38,303 nt of DNA from Oscillospiraceae bacterium (GTDB lineage Bacteria; Bacillota; Clostridia; Oscillospirales; CAG-272), in the NCBI GenBank assembly GCA_015065335.1, contig SVQM01000008.1:1-38303 (forward strand), given 5' to 3'. The position numbers and the translations under genes were made by a program. Within the stretch, counting starts at the first letter, position 1, and every line of letters begins with the position of its first letter. The notes below the pieces were generated by a model that was not told the DNA's origin, searched no databases, and was given only the letters and a program-made list of their open reading frames with translations. Of this stretch, positions 23,246-32,085 are shown piece by piece.

Positions 23246-25759
23246 ATGAAACGGTTTACTCTGAGAAAAGCATTGTCATTTATTCTTGCAGTTGCGACTT
23301 TAGCGCTTTCAGCTCCTGTGACAACGATGGCTGCGGACAGAATGGTATCGGGTGACTTTACCTATACCGTTACAGACGGAAAGGCGACTGTTGTTGATTA
23401 CAGCAGCTATGGAAACAGAAATGTGATCATTCCTCCGAATCTCGGCGGATATCCTGTAACAGCTATCGGAAGCAGTGCATTCTTCAAAGATGAAAGGATC
23501 ACGAGCGTGATCATTCCCGACAGCGTAGAAACTATCGGGAAAAGTGCATTTTACCATTGTACCGGTATCAGAAAAGTGACCTTCGGAAACGGTGTGAAAT
23601 TTGTCGATACATCAGCGTTTGAATATTGCTTCGAGCTTGCTGAGGTACATATAAAAGATATTTCTGCATGGTGTGGTATTGATTTTGCGAACAGTGGAGC
23701 CAATCCGCTAAACCGTGCAAACGTTCTTTATGTTGACGGCAATGCATTATACGATCTTGAGATCCCCGACGGTGTGGAGCGCATCGGAGATCATGCATTT
23801 ATAAACTGCGGTACGCTCAGTACCGTGTCACTTCCCGACAGCCTGAAAAGCATTGGAGATTGTGCGTTTCAGCAATGCTACAGTCTTACGGGTGTAACGA
23901 TCCCCGATGAGGTGGAGAGTATCGGAGACTGCGCCTTTCTCAGTTGTCACGGCATCATGGAGGTGACAGTTCCTGCGGGAGTAAAAAGCATTGGTGAGAC
24001 TGCGTTTTACGGCACCGGTCTGACAGCCATTAACGTCAAAGAGGGAAACACCTCATATAAATCTGTTGACGGGGTACTGTTTTCCCATGACGGATCTGTT
24101 TTGATTCAGTATCCTGCCGCAAAAGAGACAGCGACCTATATTGTTCCAAGTGATGTAAGGACTATCGGTAAAAAAGCATTTGCTTATTGCAGCAAGCTCA
24201 CAGAGGTGATCGTACCCGATAGTGTAACAAGCCTCGCTACAGAGGCATTCCGTGACAACAAAAAGCTCACCTCGGTGATTATCGGAAACGGTGTGACTGC
24301 CATCAGTGACGGTGCGTTTAACAAATGCTCGTCACTTGAATCCGTAACTGTAGGAAAAAACGTATCCTGCATCGGTACGGATGCTTTTCGTGATTGCGCA
24401 AAGCTCAAAGATATCCGAATATGGGATATTGCTGCATGGTGCATGATCGATTGCACGAGCAATTTGTACTCAAATCCGTTTTACTATGCGGAAAATCTGT
24501 ATCTGGATGGGGAGCTTGTAGAGGATCTTGTTATCCCCGATAGTGTGACAAGCATTGCCGAATCGGCATTTGAATACTGCGAAAGTATTAAAAGCGTTAC
24601 TGTTCCGGGCACGGTGACAGCTATTGAGAAGTATGCGTTCGAATACTGCGAAAATCTCACGGATGTGACCGTATCCCACGGTGTGACATATATTGGTGAC
24701 GGTGCATTTAAAAGCTGTGGCAATCTTGAAAATGTATCACTTCCCGACAGCGTGACGTATATCGGGAATGCTGTGTTCAGCTATACAAAATTGTATAATG
24801 ATAAAGATAACCTGGAAGGCAAGCTGTTGTATATTGACAATCATCTGATCGGGGCAAATGTGGTACATGAAGATCCGTATTTTGATCATTCGGATGTTCG
24901 GGAAGAATTTATTGTAAAAGAGGGCACTGTTACTATTGCAAGCGGTGTGTTTTCCGACGGTGCTTTTATCTACAGTGTTTATTTGCCCGAAAGTCTGACG
25001 GCTGTTTGTGACGGCGCATTTTCCGGATGTAGGCGTATTGCCGACGTATACTACGGAGGAAGTAAGGATAAGTGGAGCCGGATAACGATTGGAACGAGCA
25101 ACCAAAGCCTTACTGCCGAGGGTGTGAGAATACATTATGACGTAACCGATCTGTCAACCCATTATGAGTGCAATACTGTGATCAAGGAGCCTACGTGCAC
25201 GGAATCGGGTATGGGCGGCTCTCTCTGCCCATGTGGGTACTCCATAGGCAATATAACCATTCCGCCAAGGGGACACGATGTCGTTCAGCATGACGGAAAG
25301 GCTGCTACCTGCACGGAGCCCGGATATAAGGCATATGTGACTTGTAACAAGTGCAGCTATACTACATACAAAGATATCCCCGCAAAGGATCATAGCTTAA
25401 CAGAACACCCTGCAAAGGTCCCCACCTGTACGGAAACGGGATGGTTCCCCTATAAGGCGTGCGAGGATTGTGACTATACCACCTATGTTGAGCTTCGTCC
25501 ATATGGGCATACATATGAAAGCGGTGTATGCAAGTATTGCGGTGATATCGGATCGTACAACGTAACTTCCGGTGATGTTACAGGAGATGGTAAGGTCAAT
25601 CTTACCGATGCTTCGGGTATTCTCAAGTATATTGCCAAGTGGGATATCAGTATGAATACCGTTGCCGCAGACGTGAACTGCGATGGAAAGGTGAATCTTA
25701 CAGATGTTTCAATGATACTCAAGTATATCGCAAAATGGGACGTCGTGCTCGGTAAATAG
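23246..25759 (+). CDS. BspA-type leucine-rich-repeat protein with C-terminal dockerin
   Basis: The start is the ATG at 23246 (MKRFTLRKALSFILAV) because AGGAGG precedes it by 7 bp; the upstream in-frame ATG at 23210 lies within the promoter. The 837-residue product has a signal peptide (cut near AADRM), a first beta segment (GDFTYTVTDGKATVVDYSS) and more than ten LRR_5 units of the treponemal/BspA type (for example VTIPDEVESIGDCAFLSC). Two or three APTCTE-CxxC repeats follow at about 655-760. The last 65 residues are a type I dockerin (GDVTGDGKVNLTD and ADVNCDGKVNLTD, helices ending KYIAKW). BspA-type repeats usually mediate adhesion to host or other cells; the dockerin implies attachment to a cohesin scaffold. 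It has its own promoter and terminator. Confidence 0.92.
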   Translation: MKRFTLRKALSFILAVATLALSAPVTTMAADRMVSGDFTYTVTDGKATVVDYSSYGNRNVIIPPNLGGYPVTAIGSSAFFKDERITSVIIPDSVETIGKSAFYHCTGIRKVTFGNGVKFVDTSAFEYCFELAEVHIKDISAWCGIDFANSGANPLNRANVLYVDGNALYDLEIPDGVERIGDHAFINCGTLSTVSLPDSLKSIGDCAFQQCYSLTGVTIPDEVESIGDCAFLSCHGIMEVTVPAGVKSIGETAFYGTGLTAINVKEGNTSYKSVDGVLFSHDGSVLIQYPAAKETATYIVPSDVRTIGKKAFAYCSKLTEVIVPDSVTSLATEAFRDNKKLTSVIIGNGVTAISDGAFNKCSSLESVTVGKNVSCIGTDAFRDCAKLKDIRIWDIAAWCMIDCTSNLYSNPFYYAENLYLDGELVEDLVIPDSVTSIAESAFEYCESIKSVTVPGTVTAIEKYAFEYCENLTDVTVSHGVTYIGDGAFKSCGNLENVSLPDSVTYIGNAVFSYTKLYNDKDNLEGKLLYIDNHLIGANVVHEDPYFDHSDVREEFIVKEGTVTIASGVFSDGAFIYSVYLPESLTAVCDGAFSGCRRIADVYYGGSKDKWSRITIGTSNQSLTAEGVRIHYDVTDLSTHYECNTVIKEPTCTESGMGGSLCPCGYSIGNITIPPRGHDVVQHDGKAATCTEPGYKAYVTCNKCSYTTYKDIPAKDHSLTEHPAKVPTCTETGWFPYKACEDCDYTTYVELRPYGHTYESGVCKYCGDIGSYNVTSGDVTGDGKVNLTDASGILKYIAKWDISMNTVAADVNCDGKVNLTDVSMILKYIAKWDVVLGK

Positions 25760-25762
25760 AAT

Positions 25763-25803
25763 AAAGGCTCTGCAGAATATCAATAAATCTGCAGAGCCTT
25801 TTA
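25763..25803 (+). terminator. Terminator of the LRR dockerin gene
   Basis: AAAGGCTCTGCAGA pairs perfectly with TCTGCAGAGCCTTT, followed by TTATAT. It starts 4 bp past the stop. Confidence 0.9.
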
Positions 25804-25824
25804 TATCGTTTTTTATATTAAAAG

Positions 25825-25853
25825 TTGAAGATATTATAAATTGATGATATAAT
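25825..25853 (+). promoter_or_regulatory. Promoter of the MFS transporter gene
   Basis: TTGAAG (25825-25830), 17-bp spacer, TATAAT (25848-25853), about 40 bp before the ATG at 25896. Confidence 0.65.
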
Positions 25854-25895
25854 ACTGCTTAACGAATTACTTCTCAGACCTTGAAGGAAATCATC

Positions 25896-27092
25896 ATGAA
25901 CGGACAAAAGAATTACAAAAAGACGCTCGTAGCCTGTTATCTCGGATTTGTTACACAGGCTATATCCGCAAACTTTACCCCTCTGCTGTTTTTGACCTTC
26001 GGACGCATTTACGGTATCACTCTTGATAAGATAGCAATGATCCCCTTGGTGTTCTACCTGACACAGCTTCTCGTCGATCTTGCGGCTACCAAATTTGCCG
26101 ATAAGATAGGATACCGTGCCTGTGTTGTCGCATCTCAGGTGTTGTCGTCGGCGGGACTCGTTCTCATGGCGATATTGCCCGAAATGCTTCCCGTGCCGTT
26201 TGTAGGTATCCTTACAGCGGTAGTGCTTTATGCCATAGGCAGCGGACTTATCGAGGTCCTTGTAAGTCCTATAGTTGAAGCCTGCCCCTTTGAAAACAAG
26301 GACGGAATGATGAGCCTCCTTCACTCCTTCTACTGCTGGGGTGCAATGGGTGTCATTCTGGGCTCAACTCTGTTTTTTGCCCTGTTCGGCGTAGAGAATT
26401 GGAAGATTCTTACCTTCATCTGGGCACTTGTGCCTCTTTATAACACCTTTAATTTTATCACCTGTCCCATAGAGAGACTGACTGAGGACGGCAAGAGCAT
26501 GGGGATCCGAAAACTTTTTAAAACTCCCGTCTTCTGGCTTATGATAATACTTATGATCTGCTCAGGCGCATCCGAGGCATCTATGGCTCAGTGGGCATCC
26601 GCATTTACCGAGTCGGCGCTCGGTGTCAGCAAAACTGTTGGTGATCTCGCAGGGCCGTGCCTTTTTGCAATGTTTATGGGAATATCCCGTGTGCTGTACA
26701 GTAAATTCAGCGAAAAGCTGGATCTTGCGTGGGTAATGCTCATCTGCGGTGCAATGTGTGCAGGCTGTTATCTTCTGGCATCTCTGTCCTCACTTCCCAT
26801 CCTCGGACTTGCAGGCTGTGCTCTCTGCGGTATGGCTGTGGGAATCATGTGGCCCGGCTCTATCAGCATCTCATCCCGAAAATGTCCCGTGGGAGGTACT
26901 GCAATGTTCGCTTTCCTGGCACTTGCGGGAGATCTCGGTGCTATGACAAGCCCCGCTATAGTTGGAAGCATTTCCGAGGCGGCAGGCGGTGATTTGAAAT
27001 CGGGACTTCTCGTTGCGACTGTATTCCCCGTAGTGCTTGTGCTCAGCCTCGTTATACTGAAGATGAGGTTCAGGGAAAAAGGGAATAGATAA
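25896..27092 (+). CDS. Major facilitator superfamily transporter
   Basis: The ATG at 25896 (MNGQKNYKKTL) is 7 bp after AAGGA; a TTG at 25881 is in frame but overlaps that site. The 398-residue product has about 12 hydrophobic segments, a two-half layout with a hydrophilic loop near residues 195-210 (IERLTEDGKSMGIRKLF), and an MFS motif A-like loop after helix 2 (ATKFADKIGYRACVV). It is similar in size and pattern to sugar or small-molecule MFS carriers of Firmicutes (SGLIEVLVSPIVEACP, HSFYCWGAMGVILGS). The substrate cannot be read from the sequence. Neighbours (sialidase-like and LysR genes) do not fix its role. A small hairpin past the stop is too weak to call a terminator. Confidence 0.9.
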   Translation: MNGQKNYKKTLVACYLGFVTQAISANFTPLLFLTFGRIYGITLDKIAMIPLVFYLTQLLVDLAATKFADKIGYRACVVASQVLSSAGLVLMAILPEMLPVPFVGILTAVVLYAIGSGLIEVLVSPIVEACPFENKDGMMSLLHSFYCWGAMGVILGSTLFFALFGVENWKILTFIWALVPLYNTFNFITCPIERLTEDGKSMGIRKLFKTPVFWLMIILMICSGASEASMAQWASAFTESALGVSKTVGDLAGPCLFAMFMGISRVLYSKFSEKLDLAWVMLICGAMCAGCYLLASLSSLPILGLAGCALCGMAVGIMWPGSISISSRKCPVGGTAMFAFLALAGDLGAMTSPAIVGSISEAAGGDLKSGLLVATVFPVVLVLSLVILKMRFREKGNR

Positions 27093-27127
27093 TAAATGAC
27101 AGTTCCCGACATTTATGATGGCATGCC

Positions 27128-27448
27128 TTATGCTGTCTTCTCTTGTAATTTATCGTACTTACAGTTACGGAAGTATAGTGCTACGTCGATCGAAATTTCC
27201 ACAAAATTAAGCATATAGAAGAAGAAACTGAGGAAGAATATTCCCCCTGAGCAGCCAAGAAGTGTGAGTTGTATTACTTTACGGAATATTCCGATGGCAT
27301 AGCCGACAAGAAGGAACACCTCAAAGAAAAGGCTTTTGCCTTTGGCGGTCTTTGATAAAAGTGATTTTCGGATCGATATCGGCCATGACAAACCGAAGCA
27401 AAGAATAGTAAACGCTTCCATTAGCTCTGTGATAAATGATATTTCCAT
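27128..27448 (-). CDS. Small membrane protein, SemiSWEET/PQ-loop-like
   Basis: The ATG at 27448 (MEISFITELMEAFTILCF) is 7 bp after GAGAGG, which favours it over an upstream start at 27472. The 106-residue product has three hydrophobic segments (about 8-24, 40-62 and 68-90). The GLSWPISIRKSLLSKTAKGKS stretch after the first helix recalls the PQ-loop/SemiSWEET pattern, and the three-helix size fits, but the classical PQ pair is not present. Similar small proteins are common in Clostridia with no known function. It is divergent from a LysR-type regulator and its promoter overlaps the regulator's promoter, so it is a likely regulatory target. Confidence 0.75.
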   Translation of the reverse strand: MEISFITELMEAFTILCFGLSWPISIRKSLLSKTAKGKSLFFEVFLLVGYAIGIFRKVIQLTLLGCSGGIFFLSFFFYMLNFVEISIDVALYFRNCKYDKLQEKTA

Positions 27449-27465
27449 TTTTTGACCTCTCTGTA

Positions 27466-27494
27466 TTGACATCTTATTCTGATAATATTATAAT
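27466..27494 (+). promoter_or_regulatory. Promoter of the LysR regulator gene
   Basis: Perfect consensus TTGACA (27466-27471), 17-bp spacer, TATAAT (27489-27494). Its -10 box overlaps that of the opposite promoter. Confidence 0.8.
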
Positions 27495-27515
27495 ACAGTT
27501 CAAGGTATATGTAAA
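27487..27515 (-). promoter_or_regulatory. Promoter of the small membrane protein gene
   Basis: On the minus strand TTTACA (27510-27515), 17-bp spacer, TATAAT (27487-27492). The two -10 boxes share the self-complementary ATTATAAT at 27487-27494, so the two promoters should exclude each other. Confidence 0.7.
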
Positions 27516-27562
27516 ATGTATATCTTCTATATTGGTTATATCATTTTGATATGGGGTATTAT

Positions 27563-28432
27563 ATGAATATCAGTTACGATCATTACAGGATCTTTTACAA
27601 TGTAGCCAAATACAAAAGCTTTACACGGGCTGCAGAAGTTATGTACAGTAGTCAGCCAAATCTCACACGAGCGATCAAAGCTCTTGAAAAGCAACTGGGG
27701 TGTACCCTTTTTGAACGCACAAACAAAGGAGTGCGGTTGACCGATGACGGACGGGAGCTTTACGAACACATTTCCGTTGCCTTCGAGCACATAGAAGCAG
27801 GTGAAAAGGCGGTCTCGGCAAAGCACAGTATGGATCACGGAGTTGTTTCCATAGGTGCTACGGAAATTGCTCTGAGATGCTGTCTTTTGCCTATCCTCAG
27901 CCGATATCATCAGACATACCCCGGTGTAAGGATCAAAATACTGAACGTGTCAACTCCACAAGCACTGAAAATGATCGAAAATAAGCTTGTGGATATTGCG
28001 ATAGTCACTACTCCTGCGGATATAAATTCAAAGCTGACATCCACAAAGCTTTCTCTGTTGCAGGAAGTACCCGTGTGCAGCAAGAGCTTTGATATAAAAG
28101 GCGAGATCACTTTTGCCGAACTTGCGGATTACCCCATAATTTCTCTTGGCTCCGGTACGTCAACGTTTGATTTTTATTCCGAAGAATTCTTAAGGAGAGG
28201 CTGTAGCTTTTCGCCTGACATTGAAGCTGCGACAGCAGATCAGATAATCCCCCTTGTAAAGCATGGACTTGGTATAGGATTCATTCCCGAAGAATTCCTT
28301 GAATCGGAGGAGGATATCCGAGAGATTTCACTGAACGTACCGATTCCTGCAAGAGAAATCGTGCTTGTGAGAAAAAAGGGACATTCTCTCCCCTTGCCTG
28401 CAAAGGAACTTGTGGAGATGTTGAATCGGTAA
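27563..28432 (+). CDS. LysR-family transcriptional regulator
   Basis: The start is taken as the ATG at 27563 (MNISYDHYRIFYNVAKYKSF), preceded by a modest GGGGT; an ATG at 27551 is also in frame. The 289-residue product has the LysR winged HTH at 1-60 (SFTRAAEVMYSSQPNLTRAI, then LEKQLGCTLFERTNKGVRLT) and a two-lobe effector-binding domain (GVVSIGATEIALRCCLLPIL, IIPLVKHGLGIGFIPEEFLE). LysR regulators often control a divergent gene, here the small membrane protein, and bind a small co-inducer. The effector is unknown. Family assignment is firm. Confidence 0.92.
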   Translation: MNISYDHYRIFYNVAKYKSFTRAAEVMYSSQPNLTRAIKALEKQLGCTLFERTNKGVRLTDDGRELYEHISVAFEHIEAGEKAVSAKHSMDHGVVSIGATEIALRCCLLPILSRYHQTYPGVRIKILNVSTPQALKMIENKLVDIAIVTTPADINSKLTSTKLSLLQEVPVCSKSFDIKGEITFAELADYPIISLGSGTSTFDFYSEEFLRRGCSFSPDIEAATADQIIPLVKHGLGIGFIPEEFLESEEDIREISLNVPIPAREIVLVRKKGHSLPLPAKELVEMLNR

Positions 28433-28497
28433 TAAATACAGTAGGACAGTCGAGGACGCTTCGCTTGTCGCCTGTTACTACAAGCAGCGGCATCTTA

Positions 28498-28612
28498 GCC
28501 TGTAATACCTCAAATGACTTATATAAAAGTTTTTGGAGGGCAACCTTTAGGTTAGCAAGCGAAGCGATGAGCCCGAGGGGGTACTTTTTTCAAAAAGTAC
28601 CCCCTCGGTATA
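28498..28612. repeat. Dispersed hairpin element, copy 1
   Basis: Starts with GCCTGTAATACCTC, includes TTTTTGGAGGGC, then AGCAAGCGAAGCGATGAGC, and ends in a long stem (CGAGGGGGTACTTTTT with its complement, 28574-28607). Related copies lie at 32157-32250 and 37052-37176. The remaining bases of 28433-28693 show no gene. Confidence 0.85.
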
Positions 28613-28693
28613 TTAATTCAATTTAATCACTTACTTGCCTCGTGGGCAGCAACGGCAACACGGGCGGTCATACAAGGCCTGTTGAGAGTGCAA

Positions 28694-29701
28694 TTATATA
28701 CAGGGCTTGTATTCGTTGAGATCCACCTTGTAGTACACGGCTCTGTATTCTTTCATCCGCTGTTCCTTGCATTCTTCCCATGTGTTGTCATCATAACAGT
28801 CACGGATCAGATTATATGCACGATCCATCATCGCATCACATTCTTCCAGTCGTCCGAGTTTGTACAGGCATCCGGCGGCTGCGAGCCGTGCAAGACCTTC
28901 AGCCGGTCCCGGACCTTGCAGTAATGCATATTCAATGGGAATCGGTCTTTGCCGGAAACATTCGATAATATCTGCCGCTTCTTCAAATGACCAAAGTGCG
29001 TTTTCATAATCACCGACTGCAAAAAAGCTGTAACCCTCTGCCTCACAGACCATGTGGAGTTCTTGATGTGCCCACCGTTTCCATTCTCTTGTTTCATGCA
29101 ACCTATCTTCTTCAGTCAAAAACATCGAAGTACAGCGCATCCTGTCGTAAATATCCATATGATACCGATAGGGCATGGACTCGATCAGCTTTTTTCCTTC
29201 TTCATACCTGCCCGTTGTGATATAGATATCCGCCATATCTCCCATAACGCCGAGACAGATGAAGGAATCCTCACATTCTTCGCAGATCTGTTTTCCGAGT
29301 TCCAATGCCTTTTCCACAAGATCGGTTCTGCCATGTGCTCGTATCTGTCCGGCATACCACTCCAGCAGTTCCCTTTTTAGGATATGTCCGCCGGGATAAT
29401 CGGCAATTCCATCAAGAAGGATTTTTTCTGCTTCTTCAAAAGGACGTCCGCCTCTGGAACTGTACAGTACATTCATAATATTTTCTTCCAGCTTATCCGC
29501 ATCATAATTGAACAGCGTATCCATACTCACGCCGAAATATCCCGCAATCACCGGAAGCATAGCGATATCCGGGTAACCGGTGCTCATTTCCCACTTGCTA
29601 ATCGCTTGGGAAGTAATACCCAGTGCAGATGCAAGCTGTTCTTGGGTGATTCCTTTTTTCTTCCGCAGTTCACGTATTTTGTTGCCAATATTCATTTCCA
29701 T
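28694..29701 (-). CDS. XRE-family HTH regulator with TPR-like C-terminal region
   Basis: The ATG at 29701 (MEMNIGNKIRELRKKKGITQ) is 8 bp after AAAGGAG; the in-frame ATG at 29707 is only 2 bp from it. The 335-residue product has a Cro/CI-type HTH at 5-60 (QLASALGITSQAISKWEMST) followed by a linker and about 250 helical residues rich in paired helices (ELGKQICEECEDSFICLGV, GDYENALWSFEEAADIIECF, AAAGCLYKLGRLEECDAMMD), which resembles TPR-like sensor domains of RNPP-type regulators. Such proteins respond to peptides or stress signals; none of this is visible here. The 270-bp inverted-repeat element begins 47 bp upstream of the ATG. Confidence 0.9.
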   Translation of the reverse strand: MEMNIGNKIRELRKKKGITQEQLASALGITSQAISKWEMSTGYPDIAMLPVIAGYFGVSMDTLFNYDADKLEENIMNVLYSSRGGRPFEEAEKILLDGIADYPGGHILKRELLEWYAGQIRAHGRTDLVEKALELGKQICEECEDSFICLGVMGDMADIYITTGRYEEGKKLIESMPYRYHMDIYDRMRCTSMFLTEEDRLHETREWKRWAHQELHMVCEAEGYSFFAVGDYENALWSFEEAADIIECFRQRPIPIEYALLQGPGPAEGLARLAAAGCLYKLGRLEECDAMMDRAYNLIRDCYDDNTWEECKEQRMKEYRAVYYKVDLNEYKPCI

Positions 29702-29747
29702 AATCATTACTCCTTTCGGAAGATTCAGCATCGGTACCTTGCTTGAT

Positions 29748-30017
29748 TATGCCATCGAAGAGTCGAACTAAGAACGGTTTGAAATGACCTTTTTGTTCTG
29801 ACCTTCGGGCTGCTCACTTGAAATATGACAATATTCCATCGCTCGCCCCCCTCGCTCAGAACAAAAATTTCTATTTCAAACTTCCCCGGTCGAGGTAGTT
29901 TCGAGATAAAATTTCGTTTTGGAGTACAGATGTACTCGCGTACATCAAACGACAAAGCGGAATTTTTGCCGGAAATAACCGACCCGGGCGTACAGAGTTC
30001 GACTCTTCGATGGCATA
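29748..30017. mobile_element. MITE-like element with 22-bp terminal inverted repeats
   Basis: The ends (29748-29769 and 29996-30017) are perfect 22-bp inverted repeats. Inside, TTTTTGTTCTGA (29790-29801) pairs with TCAGAACAAAAA (29856-29867) and GTTTGAAAT pairs with ATTTCAAAC around them; GAGTAC-AGAT-GTACTC forms another hairpin in the right half. No transposase is encoded, and no clear target-site duplication was seen. Open frames inside it are probably not genes. It is either a non-autonomous element or a large structured repeat. Confidence 0.7.
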
Positions 30018-30064
30018 GTATAGCATACCTTCGTCAGTGAATAAACAACCGCATTTTTGGAAAA

Positions 30065-30083
30065 ATCCAACGGATCGTTGGAT
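30065..30083. promoter_or_regulatory. Perfect palindrome, possible operator
   Basis: ATCCAACG-GAT-CGTTGGAT is an 8-3-8 perfect inverted repeat in an otherwise gene-free stretch (30018-30162). There is no adjacent clear promoter; use is unknown. Confidence 0.35.
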
Positions 30084-30162
30084 GGATGCAGGCACAAATA
30101 ACCTACCGAATCACCGGACTATATGTGAAAAACGGACTACACGCCGCTTGAATAAACATGAC

Positions 30163-30211
30163 AAAAAATATCGGACACATCATCCTTGAAAACTCAAAAA
30201 AAATGTGTCCG
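30163..30211 (-). terminator. Terminator of the heparinase-like gene, terminator-promoter module copy 1
   Basis: CGGACACAT (30172-30180) pairs with ATGTGTCCG (30203-30211), followed on the minus strand by ATATTTTTT. The segment from the right arm through GTTTATTC recurs at 36883-36927 and 38087-38120. Confidence 0.8.
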
Positions 30212-30276
30212 CCATAGAAGGAAACCTCAAAGAAATATTTCACCGTAGCAAAGTCCGCTTCTGAAGCTCACCTCTG

Positions 30277-32061
30277 TTATATCCTATCAAGTGTGAAGCT
30301 TACGCAAAGGCGATCCTTTACGGTAAATGCAAATCCTATACGGTTCATTCTGTCTGCTTTCCAGTACAGCGTCAGTTTCTCGTCACCTTCAAAATCCGCG
30401 CTGTCAAGAACGATTTCGGCATCGGTTTCGCATCTGAGGATGTATTCCTCGCCAATTATGACTCTATCACCGTCAGCTCTGACCGAAAGAGGCGTGACGA
30501 AATGCTCAGTTACAGTGCCCGAAAGGGTAACGCAGTCCTGCAAATATATCCCCGATCCGGTGACAGATATTACCCGCTCAACAGCCTTTGCCGCACCGTC
30601 GGGATAAGCGCCTGCAAAGCTGACCTTTACTGTATTTTCGTCAAGCATAAAGCTGTCGGCGCAATATTCTTTTCCCTCGTGCTGCATCTTTCCGTTTATC
30701 TCGGGGACATTGTGCCACCCTGAGTTGTTTGTCCATATATCGTACCGTGATTCTCCGAAAGATGATGTATTGTACGTTCCGCAGCTTGGATCCACCAGTA
30801 CCGGAGAGAAATTGAAATATGCGATGAAACTGCCCACATCGTTGTGGTTGTGATTCTCTCCGTTATGTCCGCCCTTCGCAGCAACACACCACTTGCCGTT
30901 CCTCACAATAGCGATCTCAGTACGCCTGAAAAATTCCGGCTGATCGGTATCGATGTCCGGCGCATTTTCAATATCCTTTGCATATATCATCTCATACAGA
31001 CGGCGTTTGATCTTTGCATCTCTTTCCACTCCGGGAGTGATATTCTCACGCTCGGGACCGTTGTGTCTCAGATCCTTTGCCAGTGCTGCAAATCCGGGAT
31101 CAGAGAAACGAATCCCCATCATATACAGAAGCCCAACCACGGAATGGGTGATCTTCGGTGTACCGTCGGCAAAATTTGCAAAGTATCCGTCACCGAGATA
31201 TACACGATACTCAAACTGACAGATCCTGCGTATCTTCTCATCAGAGAAGAAGTCGATCTCACCTCCCGATGCCACATAAAGCTGATCGCAGAACTCGAAT
31301 ATACATCCACCTGACACAGCCCAGTAGCAGGCACCCTCATCGCACCCTCCGTCATCAGGAATGGTAGTGTAAAGGGTATTGATCTCGTACATCATCTTGT
31401 CGACAGCCTTCGAGAGCACTGCCTTGTCCTTTTCGAATATGAGATATACGGTCAAAAGGTTTGAGATGATCCACGACGTCCAGTTGTTTACAGGGTACCC
31501 GTAACCCATCCAGGGGTATCCGGTATTGTCTGTGTAGGAATTAAAAATGCGGCGGCGGACCTCACGTTCCACTCTCGGAATCAGCCTCGGACATTCAGCA
31601 TCAAGCTCATCCATCAGCATATGGCAGGTGATGGCAAGAAGTGATGCAGTCTCCGCCGCAAACAAATCTATCGTACATTCGGTTCGCTTTGCAGGCATAC
31701 CGCCTATATGAGCGGAAACACCCCAGAAGCTCTCCTCGCAAATAGCAAAGACTCCGTCAATTATATCGGGAAGGAAACGTCCTTTATGCTCCGCAATTTC
31801 ACCCATCACGAGGGCACAAAGCGCAGTCCGTCTTGAAAAATGAGGATTCTCCTGAGCACGACGGTCTCCGGAGCTATTCAGCTTCATATACTGAGTTGCA
31901 CGGATCATGGGCCACTCATATCCCAGAAAATTCTCCGCCTCATGGATGTAATACGAGTCGCATATACCATCCCAGAATCCTCTGTCACTTGCGGGGGGAT
32001 ATAGAACAGTCGTAAGATCATGATCCGCAGCACTGTGAGTTTCCAACCATTTTCTGAACAT
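30277..32061 (-). CDS. Heparinase II/III-like polysaccharide lyase
   Basis: The start is the ATG at 32061 (MFRKWLETHSAADHD), 6 bp after GGAG; an in-frame ATG at 32073 precedes that site. The 594-residue product has an N-terminal alpha/alpha-toroid-like half (VERVRRR-type helices, NNWTSWIISNLLTVYLIFE) and a C-terminal beta-sandwich half, as in heparinase II/III family lyases. The motif GGHNGENHNHNDVGSFIAYF near residue 400 matches the conserved His-rich stretch of that family, and DPSCGTYN follows. Such lyases cleave uronic acid-containing glycans by beta-elimination. No signal peptide is present, so it would act inside the cell on oligosaccharides or be of a cytoplasmic subfamily. Its own promoter lies at 32086-32115. 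Confidence 0.88.
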   Translation of the reverse strand: MFRKWLETHSAADHDLTTVLYPPASDRGFWDGICDSYYIHEAENFLGYEWPMIRATQYMKLNSSGDRRAQENPHFSRRTALCALVMGEIAEHKGRFLPDIIDGVFAICEESFWGVSAHIGGMPAKRTECTIDLFAAETASLLAITCHMLMDELDAECPRLIPRVEREVRRRIFNSYTDNTGYPWMGYGYPVNNWTSWIISNLLTVYLIFEKDKAVLSKAVDKMMYEINTLYTTIPDDGGCDEGACYWAVSGGCIFEFCDQLYVASGGEIDFFSDEKIRRICQFEYRVYLGDGYFANFADGTPKITHSVVGLLYMMGIRFSDPGFAALAKDLRHNGPERENITPGVERDAKIKRRLYEMIYAKDIENAPDIDTDQPEFFRRTEIAIVRNGKWCVAAKGGHNGENHNHNDVGSFIAYFNFSPVLVDPSCGTYNTSSFGESRYDIWTNNSGWHNVPEINGKMQHEGKEYCADSFMLDENTVKVSFAGAYPDGAAKAVERVISVTGSGIYLQDCVTLSGTVTEHFVTPLSVRADGDRVIIGEEYILRCETDAEIVLDSADFEGDEKLTLYWKADRMNRIGFAFTVKDRLCVSFTLDRI

Positions 32062-32085
32062 AGTCGTCTCCATTCGTTTTTTTGA

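Noticed and set aside
27093-27118. Weak ATAAATG/CATTTAT hairpin after the MFS gene
   Set aside because: The stem is short and AT-rich with no T run, so it was not called a terminator.
29985-30017. T-arm-like sequence suggesting a tRNA
   Set aside because: Only a 4-bp stem with TTCGA is present; no acceptor, D or anticodon arms could be found around it.
29725-30095. Two overlapping small frames across the inverted-repeat element
   Set aside because: Both run through the terminal repeats and internal hairpins and lack start signals; better explained by the element.
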